Assembly: GCA_033439265.1 (NCBI GenBank)
Contig: JAVTVX010000002.1
Coordinates: forward strand, 5,342,001 to 5,406,000
Length of the DNA stretch: 64,000 bases
DNA from: Dillenia suffruticosa
Lineage: Eukaryota > Streptophyta > Magnoliopsida > Dilleniales > Dilleniaceae
Direction of reading: 5' to 3'
Part shown: positions 1 to 11,636 of the stretch, in pieces
Layout: every line of letters starts with the position of its first letter
Numbering within the stretch: position 1 is the stretch's first letter
Program-made: the position numbers and the translations under genes
The notes under the pieces: model-generated
Told to the model about the DNA's origin: nothing
The model's input: only the letters and a program-made list of their open reading frames with translations
The model's database searches: none

Positions 1-2490
1 ACTTTATCTAACAACTCTATGAGATCCCGACTCTGTTGCTTCTTATGGAGTCCATCTCACCTTTCATGGCATTTAACCATAAGTTTGAGTCTTTAGAACT
101 CATGACTTGTGAAAACGTTTCTGAATCCTCTACGACTCTGACGTTATAGTCAAACTTTTGAATGTATACCATATAGTCATCGGGTATAGTTGACTTTCTT
201 TCTTAAATAGATATTTTTAATGTAGGTTCAACATTCTCCGTAGGAGAAGGTTGACCCACTTGATCTTAGTCAACTCTTTGTGAAATTTTTTTATTGTCAC
301 ACATATTCTAATTTGTGTCCATAGGTACTTGAGAGTTATTTTGAACGATAAATAACTTGGTATTTGAACTTTATGAGATACTTGATGGGTCTTTTTTAGG
401 AGTTAACTCTCGAAAGTTATCTTTCTTACTGACCAAGTCATTCTCTAGAAATTTAGTATTTTTGGATTCCGTAAATCTAGTGTAGTAGGGTGGATAATAA
501 AACCGATATCTTTTGAACTTTTGACATAATCGATAAAATATCCATTTACAGTTCTTGGATCCAGTTTCTTTTTCCGTGGATTGTAAACCTTTATCTTTGC
601 AAGAAAACCCCAAATACATACATGTCTTACACTAGATTTTCAACCTTTAAACAACTTGAAAGGCGTTTTTAACTACTATCTTGGTTGGAATTCTGTTTAG
701 AATATGCACTATCATTTTAAGAGTTTCAATCCATAAGAATTTAGGTAATTTAGAAATAACCATCATGATTCTAACCATATCAAGTAAGATCCTATTTTTT
801 CTTTCATTTACCCTATTCTGGTTAGGTGAACCAACCATAGTGTATTAGGCAACAATCCTATTTTCTTGAAGAAACTTTGCAAATGGACCTGGTGCTTGTC
901 TATCATCTGTATATCTTTCATAGTAGTCTCTACCTCTTTCTGACCTAATAATTTTTATTTATTTATCACATTGTTTTTCTACTTCTGTTTTAAAAATTTT
1001 AAAAATATCCAATATCTCATCCTTATGACAAAAGATATAGAGATATATATATTGCGAATAGTCATCTATAAATGAGATAAAATAACTATGAGTATACAAA
1101 TTTGTATCTGGAGTATAAATGTTTGTTTGTATGATTTTTAACAATTTTGAACTTTTCCTAACACTTTTTTTAGTCTTGTTGGTCTGCTTTCACATAATGT
1201 AATCTATATAAGTCTCAAAATCACTAAAATTTAGAGTATCAAGTACTCCATCATTTACAATTTTTTCTATTCTTTTTTATGGAGGTGTGTCCTAATCTTT
1301 AGTGTCACAACATGGAAGAATTTTTCTCAATGACACTTCTTTTAACCACTGTATGTGTTACATTCATGCAAGTATTATCTTGTAAAATAATAGTATATAA
1401 TTCATCTAATAATGGATCATAACTAACGATATTTGAACCATAAAATAATATCATTTTATTATTAAATTGGAAAGAGTAATTGAATTGTATAAGTTTTGAA
1501 ACGAAAATTAATTTTCTAGAAAATTTAGGTACACAAAATACTCTTTTCAATTTCAAGACATATCCGCTTGTCAATATGAGATCATAATCTTTAATGGCCT
1601 TTACTCATGAGTTCATCTTATTGCCTGAATATATAAGTTGTTCGCAATTTATTGTCTTCCTTAGGTTTTGTAAACCCTGTAACATATTCGTAATGTGAAT
1701 GGAACAATCAGAGTCAATCCACTATATATCATGAGAAATCTCAGTTATACAAGATTAATAACAAACTAATAAGATTTACATACCTTTATTCTCAAACCAT
1801 CACTTGTATTTGATACAATTCTGTATCATGTGTCCCTTCTTTTTACAGAAAAAAATACTTAAACTCATTCTTTATGTTCGTCTTTAATTTTATACCCTTT
1901 TTGTTGAACTTGCTATTTTTCTGTCCTTGTACTGCCACATGTGTACTAAAAGAATTTTATTTCATCTCCATCAACAATATTCCTTTCTCCTATACACACA
2001 TGACTATCAATTTATTGATAGACCATTTTTCCTTATATGTATTGTAGGAGATCTTAAAAGGACCGTAGGGTTGATGGAAAGAGTTAGTTGAGCCGAAATA
2101 TCCTGCATCCACGTGATTTGCTTGTGCACACCGTGGATAGTATTGAGACTCATGGAAGAAAATTGCATAATTAGGGTACTGATTAAAGATTTCTCTGATA
2201 CTGCAAATTGCTCACCTATAGATTTAAGAATAGCACGGACATTAGTATACTGGTTGACCGAGTCACAGATACCAATCGAAATTTTACTCTTTATGAACAT
2301 GATATTTAGACGATTAAATTGTTCTCATTTTTTATAAAGAGTCTTTTCATCTATAGAGTTAATATCGGTCATTGAAGGTGACTTGTCCTTTCGTATAATA
2401 TAGTCGATGTCCAAGGAGCCCAAATAGAGAAGTACCATTTCCTTCCATTCCTTATAATACTCTTCATTTAAATCGGAAAAATCAGACTTC
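1..2490 (-). mobile_element. Decayed Ty1/copia retrotransposon, gag to start of RT
   Basis: Read right to left on the minus strand, conceptual fragments follow copia order. Gag-like sequence lies at about 2490-2000 (key words YYKEWKEM and MFIKSKISIGI). Protease/GAG-pre-integrase sequence lies at 1574-1305 (ending VIEKNSSML). The integrase core lies at 1144-959 (SFIDDYSQYIYLY) and 838-647 (GSPNQNRVNERKNR), and the post-integrase linker at 619-371 (FLENDLVSKK). The first residues of the reverse transcriptase (NAMKGEMDSIRSN) lie at about 110-30. Stops and frame changes separate every block, so nothing is translatable. The RT catalytic half, RNase H and 3' LTR would lie beyond base 1. Family assignment rests on domain order and integrase motifs; the subfamily is not determined. 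Confidence 0.85.
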
Positions 2491-5136
2491 AAATTTATGG
2501 TTTAGAATACTGCATAATAAATAAACATAATTATTAATTATATGTGAGGTATTTAATATATGTCTATCAATGTAAAAATATGAAAATAAATCTATAACAT
2601 AGAAATAGCCTGTGAACTAAATTTATAATTTTATTAGATTTATTTAACTTATGATAAATTTTATCAAAATAGTTCATTCCCAAATGCCTATGGGTTAATT
2701 AAGAAACTACTAATAGTTAGTTTTTTTTTTATTATTTTATCCTTTTCTACTTAACCCTATAAGATGATTTTTCTAATGCACCAAGTAGGTGATGGATTAC
2801 ATGAGATCACTTGAGAACCAGTTAGCCATAGACTTATCCCCGTCATTTTAACAGAACCAATCTAGACATTCACTAAATCAACCGTACTTATAGTATTATA
2901 TGAAAAAAGATTTCAACTAACTAGACTACTATTGAAAATAACTATTTTGATACAACAAACTACTAAGTAGATTACTTAACCCATTTTATTATTTTCATAC
3001 AACAAAAATTCTTGTGTGATAACATTTATTATATAAAAATAATTTTCATGCCAAATTTATTTTTTCCTAATGTGATCATGTTTTTATATATAATTTTTTA
3101 TTTAATTATGGTTTCTGTGGTTAAACCTTAATTAATTTTAAAAATTATATTGATTATAAAGATAATAATATTAATTAATTTTGTCATGCTAAAGTGTATA
3201 AAATAAAAATATAATTAAATTACCTAATGCATTTTATTAATTTTATATCTCCCCTTATATACAAAATATATCCAAAATTAATTTTATACACAATTTTCTA
3301 AAATTTGGATTTAGAAAATATTTTGAATTTTTTTTTTCTTCGACCCAAAACTATTTTAATAATTTTGTATGTTTCATTATATACAAAATTATTTCAAAAG
3401 TCTAATATGAAACATTTCAAACTTTATTAGGCTTTACAAAATATATTGTAGGGAGTTGATTGAAAGAAAGAAAAAATGCATGACCCATTTATGAATTTGG
3501 GACAAGTGTTCCAAAAAAAATATTTATTTAAGAAAATCATTTAATACAAAAAATAAATCATTCTCAAATGAAAGAATTGACCACATGGTCGATCATTAAA
3601 TAAATGAATATTTAAAATATTGTAATAAATGTTTTTCATGACCTATTTATTATCTTTATATATTTTTAACATTGCCTTTTTCACCTAATGAACCCCAAGA
3701 TTCCCAACCCAGAACCAATAACTTTGAGCGAGTCTATATGGTAGAAAACCACCGAAAAATGCAAAAATACTCCAAAATAATTTTTGAAAATATAGTTTTA
3801 ATTGTAACAATGCAAAGATTTTAATTTTGGACTCAATTTTTTGAAAAATCAAGATTTTAAATCAAGATTTTTGGGCCACATGTTCAAAATCCGAAAATCT
3901 TAATTTTTGAAAAATTTCGAAAATTTTCGGAATTTTGAAGGTAGAGGACAAAATCAGCTCTAATACAAAATGTTAAATATCATATTGCATGCCAAATGTA
4001 ATAATGATTAAATATAATAAAAATAATCCGAGAAAGATGATCGAATGTATCTCCGGCCATTCTTGAATTTAACGATTTTTTACGATTGTGATAACACTAA
4101 AATGATCCTTGAAATATGTACAAGTTTTCTAAACCTCAATTTCACTCAATAGATTGTGTGGAGTTTGAAATTTGGATTTAAGGATCCAATGAATTAGAAG
4201 AGAGTTTATATAGACTCTCAATCATTAAAGAGCCATTAAAATCTTATAATTGTTACCCTAAATTATTGTTAGACATTATGAGAATTTAATTAAATATTCA
4301 TAACGGAAAAACAAGATTAATTGTATAGAGATTTGAATGGGATATCAAAATCTGGTCAAATGCATTTCAATTCAAATCCCTTCTATTGTTTATCACATTT
4401 AATCTTTTTCGATTATATTTTCCCCATTAATTTTATTTTGAATGTATTAACTAATAAGATTTGAATTTTTTAAAAATTCCTGGCATTTTATTCCATTTCC
4501 TCTTGCTCTTATTTTTCAATTATATTGCCTCGTCCTCTTTGCTCTTCTCCATCTCCATAACGATGAATTGTAACTTGGAGGCTTTAATTTATTTTTATTT
4601 ACTTCCTATATTTGAAAATGATGGCAATGGCAATCTCAAGTAACATTTTGGTACACCAATAAATCTACGAGAAGCACGATGACTTATTCGATGGGATGGA
4701 CGAATGTGATCCCTTTTTCATTTTCTTTTCATATATCACGAATTGTTTGATGGGTTTTAGTTTGGGTAATGATTATGCAAGAGCTTAGGAAATCTGCACA
4801 ACTATTATATTGGGTTACTTAAGTGGCCAGCATTTTATTATTGTGCTAGGTTCCCTCGAGGCTGTTAACCTTATTAGAAATTTGTGTTTAGATTAATAAC
4901 CATATGGCATCTTTTTAAAGACACACATATGAAAATTGACTCTCAAAAAAAAAAAAAATTCTTAAAAGAACTTATCATGGAAAAAATTTTCAAATGTAAC
5001 CAAATTTTGAGTGTTGAACACTCTTCTAACGTTGGACTAAGTGTTCAAACAAATATTTGTCTAATCTTCAACTCTTGACAAACTGTATTTATTGAGCGTT
5101 GAAAACTCGTCAAACAAGTTTTGGGAAAGTGGAGGT
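2491..5136. other. AT-rich gene-free stretch, probable leader/LTR remains
   Basis: No credible gene. The DNA is very AT-rich and any open frame is short. Near 3959-3970 the minus strand reads TTTGTATTAGAGC, a decayed match to the copia initiator-Met primer-binding site TTGGTATCAGAGC. It is followed on the plus strand by a possible LTR edge (TGTTAAATATC, about 3971). If this belongs to the element on its left, the leader between primer site and gag is about 1.4 kb, unusually long, so an insertion or a second element may lie between. The stretch 4650-5136 holds nothing I recognise. Confidence 0.35.
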
Positions 5137-5141
5137 GAGCC

Positions 5142-5491
5142 TGAAACAAGCAATAAAATGAAACACAAGCTAATACCCACAGGATAAAAAAGTGTGAAAC
5201 AGAAGAAAACACCTTTTAAAGCTCTCGCTTCAATCATTAAAAAAAAAAAACACACAACTGGTGGTAGCCTTGATATAGGCTTTAATCCAACAGGTGATAC
5301 CTAAAAAATTAGGAAGTGGTTTTGCCCAATAAACTAAACATGTGTGCAGCCACTCTTCCTCTTCCTGTAGAATAGGAACCACAAAGTAACAAACTGACTA
5401 AATCACTCCAACATGTGTAGCAACTACAACGTACTCCCTACAAACTAGGACAACTCCTAGTTTATTGAAAAACAAATTGACTTATTCAACA
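5142..5491 (-). repeat. 3' LTR of the copia element
   Basis: 350-bp long terminal repeat, the downstream copy in element orientation. On the plus strand it runs from TGAAACAAGC to TTATTCAACA. It is near-identical to the copy at 9681-10030 and is bordered by the TSD GAGCC on its outer side and a polypurine tract on its inner side. Confidence 0.95.
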
Positions 5492-5502
5492 TTCCCTCCC
5501 TC
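5492..5502 (-). promoter_or_regulatory. Polypurine tract of the copia element
   Basis: The minus strand reads GAGGGAGGGAA directly before the 3' LTR. This is the expected position and base content for the plus-strand DNA primer in copia replication. Confidence 0.85.
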
Positions 5503-5521
5503 AAACTGATGATGCACACAA

Positions 5522-8500
5522 TCAGTTTGAAGGAATACCATCCTCCTTTAATGGGCAAACACCAAGCAGCTTTCTTAATTTCTGAAATGTTGGGATTTTG
5601 AGAGGCTTGGTAAATATATCAGCCAATTGATCTTCACTTCTGCAGAATATTAGATCAATCACTTTATCCTTTGTAAGATCTCTCAAGAAATAAAACTTCA
5701 CGTCAATATGCTTGCTTCTTCCATGTAGCACAGGATTCTTGGATAATTTGATTGCTGAATTATTGTCACACATAATTTTTGTAGCTCCTGGTGGCTTGAA
5801 TTGTAGCTCCTCAAGAATTCTCCTTAACCAAATAGCTTGACAAGCACAAGCTATAGCAGCAACAAATTCAGCTTCTGTACTTGACAAAGTGACAATTGGT
5901 TGCTTCTTGGAGGACCACAAAATTGCACCTGTCCCAAGCATAAATGCATAACCTGAAGTGCTCCTCCTATCATCTTGATCTCCTGCATAATCACTGTCAG
6001 TAAATCCTAGTAAATTGGACTTTTCACCTTTCTTGTAGAATAACCCAAAATCTCTAGTTCCTTGCAAGTAACGAAGGATTCTCTTGGCAGCTAACAAATG
6101 CATTTCTATAGGATTCTCCATATATCTGCTGATTAGACTTACAGAATAAGTTATGTCTGGTCTTGTCGCAGTCAGATACATCAAGCTGCCCACGATTTGT
6201 TTGTAAAGAGTGCTGTCAACCCTCTTCCCTTCATGATCTTTATGTAGCTTTAAACCAACTTCAACTGGAGTGCTTACAGGATTACAATCCTTCATTTGAA
6301 ACCTGTCTAAGATATCTCCCACATATTTCTTTTGAGAAGCAAATATCCCAGCACCTAACTGTACTACTTCTATGCCAAGAAAGTAACGCATCATACTAAG
6401 ATCAGACATTTCAAACTCATTCATCATTGACTTCTTAAATTATTCAAACATGGCATCACAATTCCCAGTAAATATTAGATCATCAACATACAAGCAGACA
6501 ATGAGCATTTTTCCTTTATCCCCAATCTTAACAAACAATGTATTCTCATAGGGACATTTTGAAAAACCAACTTTAAGGAAATAAGTCTCAATGCGACTAT
6601 ACCAAGCCCGTGGAGCTTGTTTTAGTCCATAGAGAGCCTTTTTTAATTTGTAAACTTTATGCTCATTTCCAATTTTGACATAGCCAGGAAGTTGATCAAC
6701 AAATACCTGTTCATCCAAGTACCCATGCAAAAATGCCGATTTGACATCTAGCTGGAAAATAGGCCAATAATTCTGTGCTGCCAATGCAACCACCAATCTG
6801 ATTGTGTCATGTCTTGCAACTGGAGAAAAAACTTCTGTATAATCAACCCCGTATTGTTGCTTGTAACCTTTGGCCATCAGGCGTGCCTTGTATTTGTCCA
6901 CTTCACCATTTTCTTTCAGCTTTGTTTTGAAGATCCACTTTACACCAATGGTTTTGTGTCCCTTTGGAAGCTCGTATAGCTCCCAAGTATCATTTCTTTC
7001 AATGGCATCGATTTCAGCATCCATCGCTTTTCGCCATTTTTTTTCTTTGACAACTCTCAAAAGTTGTAGAGTCATAGTCTGCGAACAAAGCAAAGTGAGT
7101 AATTGGATCTTCAATGCCAGTTACTTCATAATCTTCCATCCAAGCTGGTCTTCTTCTAACACGGCGAAAAGTTTGAGCCTCTTCTTCATTGACTTCAGCC
7201 ACTGGTGGTGAATTTACAATGGCTGTGGGAGTTGAACTTTCAGGTATAAGAGATGCAGCTGTAGAGGTTGGACTTTCAGACATCAGAGGTACTGAAATTT
7301 GCTCTTGTTCGGTATCATTGTCATAGAGGACTTGAGTAGGCTGCTGCCTATTCCAATCCCAAGTAGCCTCTTCATAAAAAATAACATCTCTGCTGATCAC
7401 AATCTTCTTTGTTAGTGGATTATATAATTTATATGCTTTGGATGTATCACTTACACCAAGAAAGACACATTTTTCAGCTTTGTCATCAAGTTTCTTCCTT
7501 TTCTGATCTGGGACATGAGCATATGCAATGCATCCAAAGATTCTGAAATGATCCACATTTGGTCTTCACCCACTCCAAGTTTCTTCCGGTGTCATGTCTC
7601 GAACAGCAAAGGTTGGACTTCTATTCAAAACATGAATGCTCCAGTTTACTGCTTCTGGCCAAAAGGTCTTTGAAATTCTTCTTATTCCCAGCAGGCCTCT
7701 TACCATATTGAGAATGGTTCTATTTTTCCTTTCTGATACACCATTCTGTTGTGGTGTATATGCAGCTGTAAGTTCTCTTCGAATGTCATGCCCTACACAA
7801 AAAATTTCAAATTCTGTTGAGCAATATTCACCGCCACGATCTGTTCGTAGGGTCTGAATTTTCTTTCCTGTTTCATTCTCCACACGAGCTTTAAAGTTTT
7901 GAAATGTAGAGAAAGCTTCTGATTTTTCCTGTAAAAAATAAACCCAAGTTTTTCTAGAAAGATCATCAATGAAGGTAATGAAGTATCGTTTACCTCCATT
8001 AGAAGTTGGGTTTATCAGACCACAAATGTCTGAATGCACCAGCTGTAAGACTTCCTTTGCTCTCCATGACTTCCCTTTTGGAAATTCAGAACGATGTTGT
8101 TTGCTAACAACACATTCTTCACAGATGTAGGAAGGAGTAGTGATTTGAGGAAGGCCCGTCACCATATTTTTCTGTTGGAGGGTCTTTAATCCACCAAAAC
8201 TCAAGTGGCCGTAACGAAAATGCCATAGCCATGAAGGATCTTTCATTTCGGCCATCAAGCAAGATTGAATGCTTTCAATCTTCAATGGAAACAATCTGTT
8301 TGAACTCATCTGAAAAACTGCGATAGCACCTCTAATAGAATCATAAATTTCACAAACACCGTTCTTAATAGTGATTACATAACATTTTTCTTGTAACTGA
8401 CCAGCACTCAGTAAATTACTTTTCAAGTCAGGAACATACAACACATTAGAAATTGTTTCCACAAAACCATTCTTGGTTATTATCTTAATGTCACTTTTTC

Positions 8501-8666
8501 CCATCACTTTTATAGTAGAATGATCACCAAAACGCACAGTAGAATGAAAATCTTCATTTAGATAGGAAAAAGAAGACTTACTTCCGCTCATATGGTTACT
8601 GTAACCTGTATCCATATACCAAATATCTGCTTCAGATTCTTGTCCATCTTGAACAGCCATCAACAA
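5522..8666 (-). pseudogene. copia pol: protease, integrase, RT, RNase H (broken)
   Basis: Polyprotein remnant in three blocks. Block 1 (8666-7566) holds the aspartic protease active site DTG (in WYMDTGYSNHMSG), the GAG-pre-integrase region, and the integrase core with acidic residues in HSDICG, TDRGGEY and NGVSERKN; it stops at a TGA in the frame used downstream. Block 2 (7556-7014) continues in the same frame with the integrase C-terminal/linker region (MDHFRIFGC, KCVFLGV), then shifts frame. Block 3 (7114-6440 and 6427-5522, one frame split by a TAA) holds reverse transcriptase (KARLMAKGY, LDVKSAFLHG, YVDDL) and RNase H (TDSDYAGD, SSTEAEF, ADIFTKPL). The frame of block 1 extends up to about 8690, where it would join gag. 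Length and domain order fit a copia pol; the lesions make it non-functional. Confidence 0.95.
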
Positions 8667-9598
8667 CGTTTCTGCTTCCTTCTCTGCGGCAAAATTTGAA
8701 CTTCTTCCTTTTCTTTACCATGAGGCAACCTTGAATAACATTCAGATGCATAATGACCATATTTATGACATCGAAAGCACTCTACCTTCGATTTGTCTTG
8801 TCCTCTGCCTTTGCCGCGAGATTGGTCATTATTGGTCTTGAAATTCCTGCTGTTATCTCCTTTTCCAGGGTCTCCTCTTCCTCTTCCTCTACCTCTACCT
8901 CTACCTCTACCTCTACCCCTTCCCTTGAAATTGTTGGAATGGGTATCGGTAGAAGCCTTCAAAGCTTGCTCTTCTATTATTGAACTTCTCCTCATCTCCT
9001 GTTCATGGACCAATAAGGAGCTTTGCAACTCATCGAGAGAGAGTGCATCAATGTCTTTTGACTCTTCAATTGAGCAGACAACATAATTAAATTTTGAAGT
9101 CAAAGAACGCAAAATTTTCTCCACAATGGTGACGTCGTTCATCTTCTCGCCATGGATTCGCATCTTGTTGCTAATCTCCATGGTTCTGGAACAATAGCTG
9201 GTGACAGATTCTCCTTCCTTCATTGCTAGCGTCTCAAAGTCCCTTCTTAATGCTTGGAGCTGTGCCTGCTTCACTCTCATAGAGCCTTGGTACTTCTTCT
9301 TCAAAGAGTCCCAAATATCCTTGGAAGTTTCTTTGCAAAGAATAGTTTCCAAGATGGAACGATCAATGGCTTGAAAGAGATAATTTTTCGCCTTCAAGTC
9401 CTTCAACTTTCTTGCTTCTAGTTCTGCAGTTTGGGTTTCCGTCAAAACCACAGCTGCTGGTGGCTCTTGTATTCCAGATTCAATGACTGCCCAATAATCT
9501 TTTGACCGCAAAAAGTTTTCCATTAGCATGCTCCAATGGTCGTAGTGACCATCAAAGCGTGGGATGGCTGCTTGTACAAAAGCTGAATCTGTAGCCAT
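8660..9598 (-). CDS. copia gag (nucleocapsid polyprotein), 312 codons
   Basis: Structural gag protein that would package the element's RNA. The N-terminus (FDGHYDHWSMLMENFLRSKD, about residues 15-34) is the plant copia gag/UBN2-type region. An Arg-Gly repeat follows at about residues 225-245, then one CCHC zinc knuckle at about residues 274-287 (CFRCHKYGHYASEC). The start ATG lies about 70 bp inside the primer-binding site, as usual. The last residues are read out of frame because a probable one-base indel near 8690 separates gag from pol. In most copia elements gag and pol are one frame, so this is probably damage rather than programmed frameshifting. Confidence 0.9.
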   Translation of the reverse strand: MATDSAFVQAAIPRFDGHYDHWSMLMENFLRSKDYWAVIESGIQEPPAAVVLTETQTAELEARKLKDLKAKNYLFQAIDRSILETILCKETSKDIWDSLKKKYQGSMRVKQAQLQALRRDFETLAMKEGESVTSYCSRTMEISNKMRIHGEKMNDVTIVEKILRSLTSKFNYVVCSIEESKDIDALSLDELQSSLLVHEQEMRRSSIIEEQALKASTDTHSNNFKGRGRGRGRGRGRGRGRGDPGKGDNSRNFKTNNDQSRGKGRGQDKSKVECFRCHKYGHYASECYSRLPHGKEKEEVQILPQRRKQKRC

Positions 9599-9667
9599 TG
9601 GGTAATGGGTGCCTCACGTGTTTAACTCTCACTCTCACGGTTGATACTGTCTCTTTCACCTTTTAAA

Positions 9668-9679
9668 GCTCTGATACCA
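9668..9679 (-). promoter_or_regulatory. tRNA-iMet primer-binding site
   Basis: The minus strand reads TGGTATCAGAGC, one base inside the 5' LTR end. This is the standard copia site complementary to the 3' end of initiator methionine tRNA, and it fixes element orientation. Confidence 0.93.
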
Positions 9680-9680
9680 C

Positions 9681-10030
9681 TGAAACAAGTAATAAAATGA
9701 AACACAAGCTAATACCCACAGGATAAAAAAGTGTGAAACAGAAGAAAACACCTTTTAAAGCTCTCGCTTCAATCATTAAAAAAAAAAAAAACACAATTGG
9801 TGGTAGCCTTGATATAGGCTTTAATCCAATAGGTGATACCTAAAAAATTAGGAAGTGGTTTTTCCCACTAAACTAAACATGTGTGCAGCCACTCTTCCTC
9901 TTCCTGTAAAATAGGAACCACAAAGTAACAAACTGACTAAGTCACTCCAACATGTGCAGCAACTACAACGTACACCCTACAAATTAGGACAATTCCTAGT
10001 TTATTGAAAAACAAATTGACTTATTCAACA
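9681..10030 (-). repeat. 5' LTR of the copia element
   Basis: 350-bp upstream LTR copy. It carries the element promoter in U3/R. It starts and ends with TG/CA and is followed by the TSD GAGCC at 10031-10035. Confidence 0.95.
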
Positions 10031-10629
10031 GAGCCGGGGGTGGAGATGTGGGCCGGGACTGTTTCTTGAAGTGCAGATGAAGATAAGCAGTAACAAGGAC
10101 AGTCAAAGAAGGAGAAGGAGAAGACAAAGAAGCAGAAGCTGTTGCATGGAATTCAATGAAGCCTGAGAATAACTAGATCAAATAAAGCTTAGGTTTGAAT
10201 TATTCTTACTTTGTCAACCCTCCTCTCTCTCTCTCTCTAACTTGCAAAATGAAACCTCTGCAAAAAAATTCAACATGGGCGTGGACTGTTTCTGGAAGTG
10301 GCGGTCGGTGCAGGCATCGTGTGGCGGTGAAGATGCAGGAAAGAAAGGCTCACTTTGGAAGAAATCTTAGGGTTAGGGCCGTGGGATTGTCGAGTATTCA
10401 ACACTCGTAAAACAGTTTGTCAAGTGATGAAAACTTAACAAATTTGGATCACATTGGGATTTTTTTAAGAATTTTATTTTTTTAAAGATCATTTCGGTAC
10501 ATGTTTTTCTTTTTAAAAGTTTTAGAAGTTTGTTGGCTCAAGACTGGTTAGTGGAAGTGACCCGTGTTGAGAAGTGAGTATCAATGTGCAGACTTATGGT
10601 TAAATTTAGAAATCAATTGTTGGGGACTA
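10031..10629. other. Intergenic, no gene recognised
   Basis: Host DNA interrupted by the copia insertion resumes here. A short open frame near 10195-10410 includes a CT repeat and has no recognisable domain. I see nothing further. Confidence 0.4.
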
Positions 10630-10817
10630 TTTTTTTTTGGTATTACCGATATCTAAATTAATGTTTGAATTAATACGATTCGAGATTTGTAATAACTCAT
10701 TTAAATGATCTACCCTCCTAATATAGTTTTTTCTATAGTTAAACCGTGAGTCAAACTCGAAAACTTGATTAAGAGATTTAGTATCACATACTAATAGACC
10801 AACTGTCTGTTAGTACC
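10630..10817 (-). mobile_element. tRNA-derived SINE, copy A
   Basis: On the minus strand a pol III A-box-like segment (GTTGGTCTATTAGTA) is followed by a B-box-like segment (TTTTCGAGTTTGACTC), a body, and an A-tail seen as a T-run at 10630-10638. TSDs flank it: GTTGGGGACTA at 10619-10629 and GTTGGGGATTA at 10818-10828. It shares its body with the copies at 11014-11160 and 11246-11409. Confidence 0.75.
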
Positions 10818-11013
10818 GTTGGGGATTATGGTTATATAGGAAGTTGGTTCATAGGGTTTGGGTAGATTCTGATTGTTAGGCATTAGTTTTACCATCTCTT
10901 ATGCCAAAAAAAAAAAGTATGCCACAATTTGAATTTGTCTAGAGCTATGCAATTATTAATTTTTCTACCCAAAGGGCTCAAATTTACCTTTGTTTGCTCG
11001 TTCAGATGTAATG

Positions 11014-11160
11014 CTTGACTATCGGTATTTAAAAATCTAACTAATTCAATTCAAATAATTATAAAACTTGATTTAGAGATTGATTCTACAACGCTTATTT
11101 TTCTATTTTCCATACTCGAATTTAAAATCTTAATTAAAAAATTTTAATATTGTCACTTGA
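11014..11160 (-). mobile_element. tRNA-derived SINE, copy B (diverged)
   Basis: A diverged relative of the neighbouring minus-strand SINEs, with a similar body including the segment around CATACTCGAATTT. Flanking TSDs are TTCAGATGTAATG (11001-11013) and TTCAGATTTAATG (11161-11173), with one mismatch. The A-tail is eroded. Confidence 0.6.
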
Positions 11161-11245
11161 TTCAGATTTAATGTCTAACAAAAGAGAGATTTATTTATTT
11201 TCCCTTTGGGATACAAGTTCTTCAAGTCATGTAAGTGAGCTTGCC

Positions 11246-11409
11246 TTTTTTTTTTTTGGTGCTAGATCGATTTATATCCCGATTTATATTCCGATTAATT
11301 CGATTCAAAATTTGGCCTATTTAGAGAATTACCCTCATAGTATAGTTTTTTTCATTTTCAAGAGTCAAACCTGATATCTTAGTTAAGCGATCAAGTACTA
11401 CCTCCCACT
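11246..11409 (-). mobile_element. tRNA-derived SINE, copy C
   Basis: The A-tail is seen as a T-run at 11246-11257. The body matches copy A, including TCAGGTTTGACTC as B box on the minus strand. TSDs AAGTGAGCTTGCC (11233-11245) and AAGTGAGCCTGCC (11410-11422) differ at one base. Confidence 0.78.
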
Positions 11410-11457
11410 AAGTGAGCCTGCCTACGATGGTTTAATAGGCATATTGGAACCAACAAA

Positions 11458-11636
11458 TGTTGGTGCAGATGGTAAGGGTTCTGTTGTCCCTTAACCATGC
11501 GGGAGTTCAACTTTTCATGAGAACGAAGAGACATTTGTTGAAAGACCCCCACAGTATATGAGTCTCGCAACAGTCGGTACAGATTAGTCGGGACGAAATC
11601 TAGAACACCGGGCGGTATAGCACTAAAAAAAAAAAA
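11458..11636 (+). mobile_element. tRNA-derived SINE, copy D (plus strand)
   Basis: The A-box-like TGGTGCAGATGG and B-box-like GGGAGTTCAACTT are spaced about 30 bp apart at the 5' end, and a 12-A tail ends near 11636. The 3' part (CAGATTAGTCGGGACGAAAT) is shared with the SINE at 20212-20416. I did not find a clear TSD, so the 5' edge is approximate. Confidence 0.65.

Larger units (their letters stand above)
5142..10030 (-). mobile_element. Full-length Ty1/copia LTR retrotransposon (inactivated)
   Basis: A complete 4.9-kb element on the minus strand. Two 350-bp LTRs start with TG and end with CA. The TSD GAGCC lies at 5137-5141 and again at 10031-10035. The order is 5' LTR (right), perfect 12-nt tRNA-iMet primer-binding site, gag, protease, integrase, RT, RNase H, polypurine tract, 3' LTR (left). 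By eye the two LTRs differ at about 12 of 350 positions (roughly 3.4%), so the insertion is not very recent. Coding is broken by a frameshift near 8690 (gag to protease), an in-frame TGA at 7566-7568 (after integrase), a frameshift near 7070 (before RT) and an in-frame TAA at 6440-6442 (after the YVDDL motif). It could move only with proteins supplied by a related copy. Confidence 0.96.
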
